Positions 53,741-63,716 of a stretch of 64,000 nt of DNA are shown in pieces. The position numbers were made by a program, and so were the translations under genes. Below the pieces are notes generated by a model. The model saw only the letters and a list, made by a program, of their open reading frames with translations. It was not told where the DNA came from and searched no databases. The DNA is from Ciona intestinalis (taxonomy: Eukaryota > Chordata > Ascidiacea > Phlebobranchia > Cionidae): NCBI RefSeq assembly GCF_000224145.3, contig NW_004190470.2:87114-151113 (forward strand), written 5' to 3'. Positions within the stretch are counted from its first letter, which is position 1; each line of letters starts with the position of its first letter.

Positions 53741-54555
53741 ATGAATTCGTAAGTTAACTTATTACATAAGTGTGTACTTGATTTTAATTTAATGTTTGAT
53801 TTTAGCGTACAAGACACTACAGCTCACGAAGAGATAGTTGGCGACAAATCAAATGAAAGTTTCCGAATAAGCACGTTCTTGAGGTTTCCACCCGATTCTC
53901 CAGCCAATATACGTCATCTGGCAAGGGTCGGCTTCTACTATACAGGACATGCCTATACAGTTAAGTGTTACAAGTAAGTTAGATTGAAACATGTTACAAC
54001 ATAGCTGAACGATGGGTTCGGAAAATAAATTTAACTTCAACTGGTTTGATGCTATCTGTTATGTAATACAATTTTCTGAATTAGATCCCGCGATTCCCGC
54101 CATTTGAAGCAGTGCGTTGAACTTAATAGTTTTTTGGGCAGTTACCTTTTTATACTTTCCTAATCGTAATTTGACAAAGATATTATGTAATTTTCAATAA
54201 AGGTGCGACTTTGTAAAGGAAAATTGGAATGTAGGCGATTGTGTTACATCCCCTAGGTGGCACTCGAGAGATTGTGACTTCAGCATCAGACGCGAGCATC
54301 AAAGTGAAACTAAAGGTACATTTCATACGTTTTAATCGGACCAACATATATAGTTCAGTTACCTCAATATTATTCAGCGTTTTACACATCGGCTTGAACT
54401 TTAAACAAACATGTTAATCAGAATACCGGACTTTATATTCATTTATGCTTTTAGTTGCCAATATATTTGTTTTTTTATATACAGCGTTCCACACACTGGT
54501 CTGCATTGCCGAGAGTGACATTCCAGCGAGTTCACATTACGGTCCCATTCTGTAG
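53741..54555 (+). CDS. Single-BIR (IAP-like) protein, 119 residues
   Basis: Four exons: 53741-53748, 53806-53973, 54203-54315 and 54485-54555. Almost the whole protein is one BIR domain: FRISTFLRFPPDSPANIRHL, ARVGFYYTGHAYTVKCYKC, NWNVGDCV and RDCDFSI, matching the XIAP BIR1 pattern (FPxxSP, LARxGFxYTG, TVxCxxC, WxxGD, C-x-F). The zinc ligands Cys-x2-Cys and the last Cys are visible, but the His lies two residues later than usual after the Trp (W-x11-H) and only three residues before the last Cys. No RING or CARD follows; the tail ends SSHYGPIL. It could be a caspase- or signalling-adaptor-binding inhibitor, but that is inferred. The first exon codes for only M-N and part of S. Confidence 0.85.
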
Positions 54556-54559
54556 GAAG

Positions 54560-55080
54560 TGACTTTTTAATTTAGTAGATTATTGTTTGTCTCACGAGAC
54601 ATGACTTTTTAATTTAGTAGATTATTGTTTGTCTCACGAGACATGACTTTTTTTAGTAGATTATTGTTTGTCTCACGAGACATTACTTTTTTTAGTAGAT
54701 TATTATTTGTCTCACGAGACATAACTTTTTTTAGTAGATTATTGTTTGTCTCACGAGACATTACTTTTTTTAGTAGATTATTGTTTGTCTCACGAGACAT
54801 TACTTTTTTTTAGTAGATTATTGTTTGTCTCACGAGACATGACTTTTTTTTAGTAGATTATTGTTTGTCTCACGAGACATGACTTTTTTTTAGTAGATTA
54901 TTGTTTGTCTCACGAGACATGACTTTTTTTAGTAGATTATTGTTTGTCTCACGAGACATTACTTTTTTTAGTAGATTATTGTTTGTCTCACGAGACATTA
55001 CTTTTTTTAGTAGATTATTGTTTGTCTCACGAGACATTACTTTTTTTTAGTAGATTTTTGTTTGTCTTACGAGACATGAC
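54560..55080 (+). repeat. Minisatellite, 39-bp unit, 13 copies
   Basis: Thirteen units of about 39 bp carrying AGTAGATTATTGTTTGTCTC and ACGAGACAT. Each contains a palindromic TGTCTC-AC-GAGACA. Length variation is mostly in the T run (5-8 T) and an AATT insert in the first two units. Because 39 is a multiple of three, open frames appear on both strands; these are not genes. It begins right behind the BIR gene's stop codon. Confidence 0.95.
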
Positions 55081-56134
55081 TTATGAAAGTATTTCATAGC
55101 GTAAATTATTTGTACGTCCGTTTTAGGACCTTATTTTAAGTGTAACACAACATGTCAACAATATTTGCTTGTATTAATTTTTTTATTATTCCCTTTGTCT
55201 TTCTGTATAAATATAGAGCTATTTTAGTGAATGAACTTTTAGTATCTGTTTGTTTTTGTTGGTGCTTTGTATACGCGTGTTTATACTTCTGTTTGTAGTT
55301 GTTAATTTGCTTGTACAGAATTATTACGGAGACACTTGTACCAAATAATTAATTCATGTACGTTTGATCGTAGTATTTTTGCAGCCATATCAAAACCGAT
55401 CGTTTATATATTAAACACTGTGATAATTTAATACACTGTTACTAGTTTTACTTGTGCCTAAATATACTGTCGGTAAAATTCGTGTTAGTAAGTTGTCTGT
55501 TTATATGTGTTATAGTGAGTATTGTTTTTGGTCATAATTAGTTTATATGTTTTTATATTTGTTGTGTTGTTTATCCGTGTTTTGACTTTAGATTATGTTG
55601 TTATTATAGTATATAATTTGTGAGTGGCTAATGACAGTAATAACCTCTTCAGTGTAACGCAATCATTTTAAAAATCCCTTTCAAATTCTAATCTAAACTT
55701 TCCTAAATCATTCGTACCTATAGATTTCGCACTATGGTGACGTAATAAAGATGACAAAAACTGTTTTAATGTATGGTACGCGTTTCAGTTTTAAAAACAT
55801 GGTTTTACGCTGAAACTTTTTTGGTGTAATGTCGGCACTGTTAAAATTAGTTCCAATATATATGGTTTATTTAAGTTCGCATCGTCTGCATTTAGATTCA
55901 ATTATCAGTCGCTTTCACAGGGATAAAATTTTAAATAAAGAAGTTACGCTTTTTTCAAAAAGGTTTATCCGCCTCAAGTGATGGTTGCTCCGTGGGCGTC
56001 CAGACTTAGAATTAAAGATTTTAAGAGAAGTCGCCGTCATATAGCTAAAAGTCGCGCTGGGTTGAAGCGGGTCTCGCACTTGAGGCTGGCAGTGATTAAG
56101 TGAGTGGTCATCTTGTTTTTGCCAATCAGGGGAG
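55081..56134. other. Spacer between minisatellite and NIDO gene
   Basis: AT-rich sequence without recognised repeats. The end (about 55930-56120) is more GC-rich and open in several frames; an acceptor (TTTTGCCAATCAG) five bases before the NIDO gene's start codon suggests a 5' leader exon or a trans-spliced leader. I cannot support a separate gene here. Confidence 0.4.
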
Positions 56135-58463
56135 ATGCAAATGGCAGGATACTTCGCAGATACAGCACGGTCACTGTACATGGTAACTGTACTTCATGCC
56201 TTGATTGCGATATCGGTTTGTCAGAAACTGCTGCCTTTCGGGTCGAAGTATGGCGACTCCAGGTTAAGCCTGGAAGATTGGAGCAGGGGATATGTAAAGG
56301 TTAACTTAACAAGTTCAATTAACGTATACGGAAGAGCGATGTTCAATGAACTATACGTGAGTTACATTGAAATATACATTTGTTATTTGTAAATAGGTGC
56401 ACGGATATTAAAGAAAATAAAATATATAATTTCTCTCAACTTGATCAATATAACCATCTAAAAATTCTAAACAAAAAAATAGAGTTTTCTTTCCACAGTT
56501 TTTGTCATGTAGTGTATATTTCATTAATTGTTTTTTTTAGCTTGTTTGTTTGTATTTGTAGATAAACACAGTCGGTGCGATTAGTTTTGGACAACCTGTT
56601 CTTACTCATCATTTGGACCAAATCCAAAATGACGTCATCATACTTGCACCATTTCTTTTGGCTACTGAATACGGAGGTATGACGTAAGAGATTTGGTTAA
56701 TTACTCTTTGAAGTGACGAGGCGTGATTTCCGAGCTATTTTCTTTTGTATTTTTAGATTTGACTTTTCGAAAACTTTTCTTTCGTGAGCCACAAAGCGAA
56801 GAGGAAAAAATAGAAATTCAAAGAACTTTTCGGGTTGCCATCGGGAATTCCGAGTTTTTAGCACAGCGAGCACTTGTTGTTACCTTCATACCTATGTACC
56901 GTACAAATACAACACAATCTCGGGAATTGGTAGGTTGTTTTGTGCATTTTGCAATATTGTGGCGCTAATTAAGCAACCACAAAGTTACATACATGGTAAC
57001 TCGTAAGCTGGCGCGAAGTGTATGAACACCCGTGTTATAACGACTGTTGTTTTCCGGCCACGCGAGGATAAAGGCGCAAGTTAAATTCACATTCAATTAA
57101 AGCTCTTTTCTTTTAGATTAATTGTTTTCAAATTACCCTTGCGACGGACGGCGACAAAACGTACGTGAGGTATGCGTATGATCACCTACAGTGGATAAAA
57201 TCAGAACAGTACTATGCGCGGGTGAGTCAAGGCCACCACCTTATTACTGCCCAATTAAGCCCTTCTTTATCGGAACTCTCAATGTTTAGGCGGGCCAATT
57301 CGTCCTGACTGGGGGCGTATTAAGTTGTTCAAGTGAGTTGCCGGGTTCAGGAACGGAAGAGGTCGCAGGGCTGTGGGCAAAGTCGAACGTCGGTGTCCAA
57401 GGCAACTTTTACTGGAGAATCGACTTGCCTTTGCAATGTTCGAGCTTTGGTGAGAAATTTCTTTCAGGTGGTTTTCGAAAACGAGTTTTTAAGTCGACGT
57501 CAGTTTTTCCAATTTAATTAGCGGATCTCGTCACCTATTCGTGTAAATTACACCTTGTGACCCGTATAGTAATCTCCAGCTGCCAGAATAGGTGATGATT
57601 ACGGTAACTCTCGGTGGTCGCTCTAATGAATAAACAGCTGTGTCTTTATATCGCGTTTTCAACAAAGTATTGGTTTACTGTCCTTCCCGTATTTTATAAC
57701 ACATTCTGATTCTTATTCCGTCGATGGGATAGGGGTTTATATCCAAGACATTTAAAAACACAGCCGTACTTTATGGGTACCTCGTTATACCCTCATGATT
57801 TTGTTTAAAAATTATGCGTAATGTAGCGACTTTGATCTGCATTATAATAATTAAGCTGTTATATTGATTGGTTACGGGCACAAATCGAGTATCCGTTTCT
57901 TTATGACGCATGGGGTTAGATTTTGTTGATAACTGAAAACGTATATACGCATGAGTTACTTATATAGTTAGGTGGGGGAAGATGGAACACCTTATCATTC
58001 TATTTTCTCGTCACATTTGGTAGTAAACAAAGAAAATTTAAATAAATGTAAACCCATACCCTCACCACTCCCACCAACCATTGTCAATTGTTTAAAACAC
58101 GATCAGGATTTTTGGATATTATAAAGGCGACCGTCTTACCCCACAGTACTACACTAATTAATCCGCGCGGGAGTGTGCTTATAAAATCTGTTAAACGATC
58201 TTTACTACAAACCAGGTTCACCATGCGGGGATATTAACCCTCCACCTTCAGAAGCAAACGTTTACAGAGCCGGGAATTTCATTGGAACTGTATACAAAGA
58301 TCAATGGTCGTTCTACGTATTCTACTTCTGTAAGGCCGGATACTCTACCCAAGACAATCGAGTATCAATCAAGATTGAATGTCGCTATGACCCGGATTAC
58401 TATCAATACGAATGGCGAGAGCTTTCGTCGGTCGAATTCTGTACGAGAGTTACCGGTAATTAA
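56135..58463 (+). CDS. Secreted NIDO-domain protein
   Basis: Six exons: 56135-56356, 56562-56676, 56757-56929, 57117-57221, 57290-57449 and 58216-58463; 340 residues. A hydrophobic LYMVTVLHALIAISVCQ near the start looks like a signal peptide. KLLPFGSKYGDSRLSLED, then INTVGAISFGQPV and ILAPFLLATEYG, is the NIDO (extracellular nidogen) pattern; the domain continues through ALVVTFIPMYR, INCFQITLATDGD and TYVRYAYDHLQW. The following GGVLSCSSELPGSG stretch resembles the end of that domain. The last exon has CGDINPPPSEA and YFCKAGYSTQ, weakly like a sushi/CCP module. Proteins with NIDO are basement-membrane or apical matrix components (nidogen, SNED1, tectorin, mucin-4). It is short for the class. 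A second in-frame ATG lies two codons in. Confidence 0.85.
56966..57100 (+). mobile_element. SINE tail fragment
   Basis: ACAAAGTTACATACATGGTA, GTAAGCTGGCGCGAAGTGTA, TTTTCCGGCCACGCGAGGAT. Ends about 15 bp before exon 4 of the NIDO gene. Confidence 0.75.
57966..58152. mobile_element. MITE in NIDO gene last intron
   Basis: AGTTAGGTGGGGGAAGATGG to ACCGTCTTACCCCACAGTAC. Confidence 0.8.
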
Positions 58464-58756
58464 AGTAGCTGTTTTATCGGTAAAGATTTTGTGTAATTTG
58501 GTCAAACTGGTTTGTCCGGAAAGTTTTGCCGCGAATGACTCGCCAGTGTTAATTTTACCGTGTCATTAAATCACTCCCAACTAACGGGCCGAGGAAGAAG
58601 CAATTAGCTGTGGGAAACAAGTAATTAACGTTGTCGAGCACTAGTTACCGGTCGGGTACCACCATGAACTGAAAATTGACCAATTTATAATTAGGGTGGG
58701 GCTTTTCTTACAAACCTTAAACTGTTAAATTGCCTACATTGCGCATGCTGGTAATA

Positions 58757-58936
58757 TAGTCTTGTGGTGTAAGATGGGACACATTTAAGCACAAAATATT
58801 TAAATATCCCGATCGTTTTTTACCAATTAACAACAGTCTATGAGAGTCGTAAGGATACGGTTTTAAAAATCTTTGTTTACTACCAAATGAGACTAAAATA
58901 GAATGAAAAGGTGTCCCATCTCCCCACCCTACTATA
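58757..58936. mobile_element. MITE
   Basis: AGTCTTGTGGTGTAAGATGG to GGTGTCCCATCTCCCCACCC. Confidence 0.8.
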
Positions 58937-58943
58937 TAATACT

Positions 58944-59113
58944 AAGGGGTAATGTGGGATACCATTAGCATATAATATATCCTATATTCTCTAAACGTTA
59001 ACAGCACTATTTTAAAGTATAGTTAGAATATAGTTATAATTCTTTGAATATTCTATGTTTCCACCAAATGAGACTATAAAGAGAACGAAAACACGTCCCA
59101 TCGTACCCCACGC
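58944..59113. mobile_element. MITE, second subfamily
   Basis: AAGGGGTAATGTGGGATACC to ACGTCCCATCGTACCCCACG, directly behind the previous copy. A further right-end fragment (ACTCGTCCCATCGTACCCCA) follows near 59190. Confidence 0.65.
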
Positions 59114-60327
59114 TATATACATGTTCCCATTTATATCGCGAAAATAAAATATGCTTACTATTCAAATGGGACTATAAAAAAACGAAAACTCGTCCCATCG
59201 TACCCCATTCTGCTATACACGTTTTCATTTATAGCCAGGAGTTAAAATAAAAAAAAATAAAAAAATAAAAACACAAACAACCAATTATTGATGTTTTATG
59301 CCAAATATTTAGAACTACCTTCGAAGTTCCTTCAAAGAATCGTCAGTACACCGCAAGTAAACGAGACAACAACAACCGTTCCATGACCAGTGCCAAATAT
59401 TTTCAGAGTATATAATTAAGCATGTGCCGAATACACACGTTTAAAGTGAGGGAATTGCTTTTCACCTTTGGTGTTGCGAACTTGAATATGAAGAAATTTT
59501 CTCCACGTGTAAAAAATCTGTCAATCATTTTCGCAATAAATTGGAGAGCTTTGACACCTACTGCTGCTGTCATATTTTTCAATTCTATATTTTTTAATTC
59601 TAGTACCCACAGAAAAAACATAAGCTGTGCGAAACCCCCAAATCTATATTTTAGTCAACGAACTTGCTTGTTTCGTAACGCACGCTAATAAAACCACATG
59701 TGCAGTTCTCCTTTCTGTTTTGTGATTTATTTCAAAAGTGATATTAGACCTATACGGTTTAAGTAATGTATCACGTAGCTATACGTATAATATTATATAT
59801 TAAGATATATTTAGGCGGGCTCTAAAGGGCGCATGCGCCGCAGCGCATAAAATAATAAGAGCTGTTAAATACGGTCCGGTTTTCTCTTCTCTTCTGGTGG
59901 CTAAGATTAAAAATAGTTGATACAGGATATCGCCACAAAACGAGGATCGCTAAAAGTTGACATAGAACAGCCATGTTTGAGTATTTCCTGAAATCAGAGT
60001 GTTGTTCACTATACTAGATTACGTGCAAGTTAAGAGCCATTAAACCAAGCTAATAATACTGAAATGACTTCTTAATATTTCTGATAAATAAATGATTAAG
60101 TTTCCGCCAGTACAGCTAATCATCTCGCGAATGTGCCGGTTTCATTTGATTTTTTGATAAACAGTTAATGCCTTGTGTTTGTATAGCGCCTTTTTTGGGG
60201 GACGTTAATGGCTGCGGATGCGCTCTTTCAATAATAAAAGGGATGTCTTTACGTTTTATTTTAAAAGTTTTAGCAAACCGAGTCACGTGATTTCTCTAAA
60301 AATACCTTTGCTATAGTGTATAATCAG

Positions 60328-60755
60328 ACCGTCGCTGTAGCTCGGTGGTTAGAAAACTCGCATCGTAACTAAATGATATTGGATTTAATTGTGGATGTGT
60401 TAGTTACTTCTGTCGTGAGTGTAATTTAATACGGATGTGCCCTTATCTCAGACCCGAAACCTAGGCGTTTCTTCATTAGAATGCATACTCAAACTTACAA
60501 GTGTAACAATCGTAGTAATCCTTGTTTCAGTCCGTGGGTGATTGCCCGCGCCTAATTAAATTCAACGTCTCTTGCCGCAATCTTGGCATGCGACGTGGTG
60601 CTAGCCCCGTGTTGGCTGGCCTGTTACCGCTAGGATTTAGCATTCGCTTGACTTTATCGTAATGACCGGACGCCATTGTTGCACTGTGTGTTAACGCTAC
60701 TGTGTGTACCTGATTTTATATGAAGCGAATAAATAAGTAACACAAGTAATTGTAT
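60328..60755 (+). mobile_element. Second SINE-like family, about 430 bp
   Basis: Head CCGTCGCTGTAGCTCGGTGG followed by TTAGAAAACTCGCATCG resembles a tRNA A-box region; the body includes TCTTGCCGCAATCTTGG and the end reads GCGAATAAATAAGTAA. A related piece (CGTCGCTTGCCGCAATCCTG) occurs near 23745. Not a tRNA gene: no cloverleaf can be completed. Confidence 0.45.
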
Positions 60756-60929
60756 GTTGCTGCTGCATTGATGTTACAGATATTTAGATGCATTGACTTG
60801 AAGGGTAGTTAAAGAAGCGCTTAAGAAGCAATATAATTAAAATAAAGCATAACTTCCTTTAGGCGCCCCTCCCCACTTCAAAGTAATAAAGCCTATAGGT
60901 TTCTTAACAGATTCTATAAGACACAGAGC

Positions 60930-60936
60930 AGTATAA
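60930..60936 (+). promoter_or_regulatory. TATA box of the candidate 53-residue gene
   Basis: GCAGTATAAATGGAG lies about 55 bp upstream of the ATG at 60988, giving a plausible 5' UTR of about 25-30 bases. Confidence 0.45.
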
Positions 60937-60987
60937 ATGGAGTGGTAGTTTAATAAGACTTTACAAGTTGATTAACAGCAACAAAAG

Positions 60988-61450
60988 ATGGATCGAAGAC
61001 TTCTCATCATTCTACTTATTGGAAGAGAAAATAGACCAAAGCTTGCTTGTTGCAAAGCTTGTTACTTTCTTAAAGAACGAAAAAAGGTATGAAGAGTAAA
61101 AAACTAACCTATTTGGATGTATTTAAAGAATAGATAGTCGGTTTTCGTTTCAGTCTTAACGTAGTACTAAAGTAATAGTAAGCTAACGAGACCACGTGAC
61201 CACTATTCTCGCATAAGTGCACAGTTACGCCACACTTCAATATACTATGGTCTCAGTAATTTGCAGAATACTGCTAACAGAGCAAAAGATAAGATGTTGT
61301 TAAAGTAAAAATTATTTATATATTTTAATTTTTCATTTTCGTCACACTTCAACCTTTTTTTAAAAAATGTTTAACATATATGCATAGATGGTTCTCAAGC
61401 ATCAATTACCCAAGAATCTAAAGATCATGCCAGACAAAGTCCTTGAATAA
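60988..61450 (+). CDS. Candidate 53-residue protein, two exons
   Basis: Exon 1 (60988-61086) codes for 33 residues beginning MDRRLLIILLIGRENRPK, then LACCKACYFLKERKK, and ends at a fair donor (AAAAAG|GTATGA). Exon 2 (61388-61450) follows an ATGCATAG acceptor and a T-rich stretch, stays in phase and gives MVLKHQLPKNLKIMPDKVLE and a stop. An AATAAA follows ten bases later (61460). TATA box, start, donor, acceptor, stop and poly(A) signal are all in order. No family recognised. The C-C-x-x-C cluster and many basic residues may indicate a metal-binding or small regulatory protein, but that is speculation. Confidence 0.4.
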
Positions 61451-61686
61451 GGTACATGAAATAAAACTGTACTGATTAAGCAATGCAACTTAATACAAGA
61501 ATATTCTTAATATTTATGTTTTTTTAAAAATTTTGGGGGTTTCCCCAAAATAAAAGGGGGGGGGGAAAAAAATTTTTTGGTTAGCCAACAAAACGGATTG
61601 CGTTGACGGAGTAAATCGGTAACACAATTTGTAAAGCGTTATTTAGGACAGTGTTTTTCATAATAAATGTAATGGAGGAAACATAT

Positions 61687-61834
61687 ATAGTAGGATGGGG
61701 GAAGAGGGGACACCTTCGGCGCATAAGGGAGTCTTGAGCATATAGTTTTATAATTTTTGGAAGTTCCTTGTTTACTCCCACATTGGACAAGAAAATAGAG
61801 TTAAAATGTGTCCCAACTTCCCCCGACCTACTAT
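61687..61834. mobile_element. MITE, internally shortened
   Basis: AGTAGGATGGGGGAAGAGGG to GTGTCCCAACTTCCCCCGAC, missing the TTTTAAACAATTAACAAC block. Confidence 0.75.
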
Positions 61835-61854
61835 AATACATTTGGAAAAAATTA

Positions 61855-62400
61855 TATCAATTTTAGTACAACATATATTGTTATCAGAACGATAAAAATT
61901 TTGTCGTCGGAACAAAGTTTAATGATCCCAAAACGAAACATGTTTTTTGGGAAAAGGCGCGATTTTTAGACATTCCAAATTGCATTCGAAAGAATCAACT
62001 GTTTTTGGAGCAAATTATAAGGATTTTATAACAATGTTTTAATCAAAGAAATGTCTATAGGCTATATTCGGAACAAAATATATTCTTTTGGGAACGAAAA
62101 CTTTTGTTTTCAAACGAAATATAATGTTACCATATAACAAAAAGATATTGTTCTATCCGAACAAAAATTATGTTTTTTAAACAAAAATGATATTTTTCGA
62201 ACAAAATGTTTTTGTTTGAAAATAGTGTTTTTAGAACAAAGTTAATGTTTTTGGAATAAAATTTAATAATTCTAAAATGGAAATTTTCGTTCACCTGTCT
62301 TGAAAAACTCGATTTTTAGACAGTAAAAATCTATGTTTGGGGAAAATCTAATGTAATTCTTAAAAATATTAGGATTTTGGTATTTTGTTACGTTTGTTTT
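61855..62400. repeat. Degenerate GAACAAAAT-type tandem repeat
   Basis: About a dozen irregular units of 30-40 bp such as GGAACAAAATATATTCTTTT, CGAACAAAAATTATGTTTTT and CGAACAAAATGTTTTTGTTT. They look like an old, decayed tandem array. No coding potential. Confidence 0.6.
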
Positions 62401-62807
62401 GATCTTTAGCTTAGGTAAAATATATTCTTTCAGTAAAGCGAATTTGTATATCAGTTTTATTAACTAACCCCACTAGAGCACCAGAGGTTTGCCTAGCAAC
62501 TAGCAACGGTGGATGTTGACGCATATCTAAAGAATGTTTGTCAAATCTAGTCCACCATAGGTCAACCTTGAGCAAAACAAATCAAACGGACCCTCGCTTA
62601 AACTATTCATGTAGATTGTAGAATGTACATTGTAGAACCTTATTTACATATACACTGGGCAAAGCTGCACATATTTATATACTACGGTATACTAACATGT
62701 ATGGGCCACTTTTCAAAACTTATTGTGTCGAGTGTTTATAATACACCATTTTGTTTTGAAAGTTTAAATAATCATAGTGCTTTTGGTTCCAAGTACACCC
62801 TTCTGTT

Positions 62808-63262
62808 GGCATTGACGTTTAAAAAAACATTTTCAATAAAATGGTTGCACTATGAAACAAAACACCGTGCCCAATTATTAATTTATTTTATTAATAATTA
62901 AGCTGGCAAAACAATACAAAATTTCCCTTTGGTAATTACGCCCTAATCACGGTGGCATTGACGTTTAAAAAAACATTTTCAATAAAATGGTTGCACTATG
63001 AAACAAAACACCGTGCCCAATTATTAATTTATTTTATTAATAATTAAGCTGGCAAAACAATACAAAATTTCCCTTTGGTAATTACGCCCTAATCACGGTG
63101 GCATTGACGTTTAAAAAAACATTTTCAATAAAATGGTTGCACTATGAAACAAAACACCGTGCCCAATTATTAATTTATTTTATTAATAATTAAGCTGGCA
63201 AAACAATACAAAATTTCCCTTTGGTAATTACGCCCTAATCACGGTGGCATTGACGTTAATAT
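62808..63262. repeat. Three perfect 146-bp tandem repeats
   Basis: Units start at 62808, 62954 and 63100 (GGCATTGACGTTTAAAAAAA), followed by a partial fourth from 63246 (GGCATTGACGTTAA). As read, the copies are identical. Each contains AATTATTAATTTATTTTATT with TAATAATTAA, an AT-rich inverted repeat. An open frame that runs into the array (62623-62901) ends within it and is not supported. Confidence 0.95.
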
Positions 63263-63404
63263 TGAATGAAAGCAGGTATTCAGTATACTAAAAAGTAGAA
63301 AGGCTAACATATATAGGTGTAAGGTTATGCTTTGAAGCAGGCCGAATAAATATAAACTGCGTTCACTCATGTTTGCCTCTGAGAAAAGTTAAAATGGCCG
63401 ACAA

Positions 63405-63600
63405 ATAGTAGGGTGGGGGAGAGGGAGCACCTTTAGCACATAATATTCAAATATCCTGATCGTGATTTAAACAAATAACAACGGTCTATGGAAGTCGTGA
63501 GGATACGAATTTATAGTTATCTAAATGTTTTTTTGAATAACACTAAATGTGACGAGAAAATAGATTGAAAATGTGTCCCATCTTTCCCCACTCTACTATG
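63405..63600. mobile_element. MITE, full-length
   Basis: AGTAGGGTGGGGGAGAGGGA to TGTGTCCCATCTTTCCCCAC. Confidence 0.85.
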
Positions 63601-63716
63601 TACTCGGTGCAACTTGAATTCTATTTTTCTGTAAACTTTCTTTTGTTTAATCCTACACTTCATGTATTAGCAGTTTTTACGAACGGAATTATTTCAAATA
63701 AACTGAAAAGCGAGAA

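Larger units (their letters stand above)
58464..60987. other. Intergenic region behind the NIDO gene
   Basis: Contains MITEs (58757-58936, 58944-59113 and a fragment near 59160-59212) and a tRNA-like repeat at 60328-60755. The rest is AT-rich with no supported gene; overlapping open frames at 59403-59688 on both strands lack family or splice support. Confidence 0.5.

Noticed and set aside
54609-54813. Open frames on both strands with a 13-residue repeat
   Set aside because: They are produced by the 39-bp minisatellite, whose length is a multiple of three.
54609-55060. CRISPR array
   Set aside because: Regular repeats are present, but no unique spacers separate them, and this is animal DNA.
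55915-56181. Minus-strand open frame before the NIDO gene
   Set aside because: It overlaps the NIDO gene's first exon in antisense and shows no recognisable domain.
60330-60400. tRNA gene
   Set aside because: The A-box-like start is not followed by a foldable cloverleaf; it belongs to a longer interspersed repeat.
62623-62901. 92-codon open frame
   Set aside because: It runs into the 146-bp satellite and has no family or splice support.
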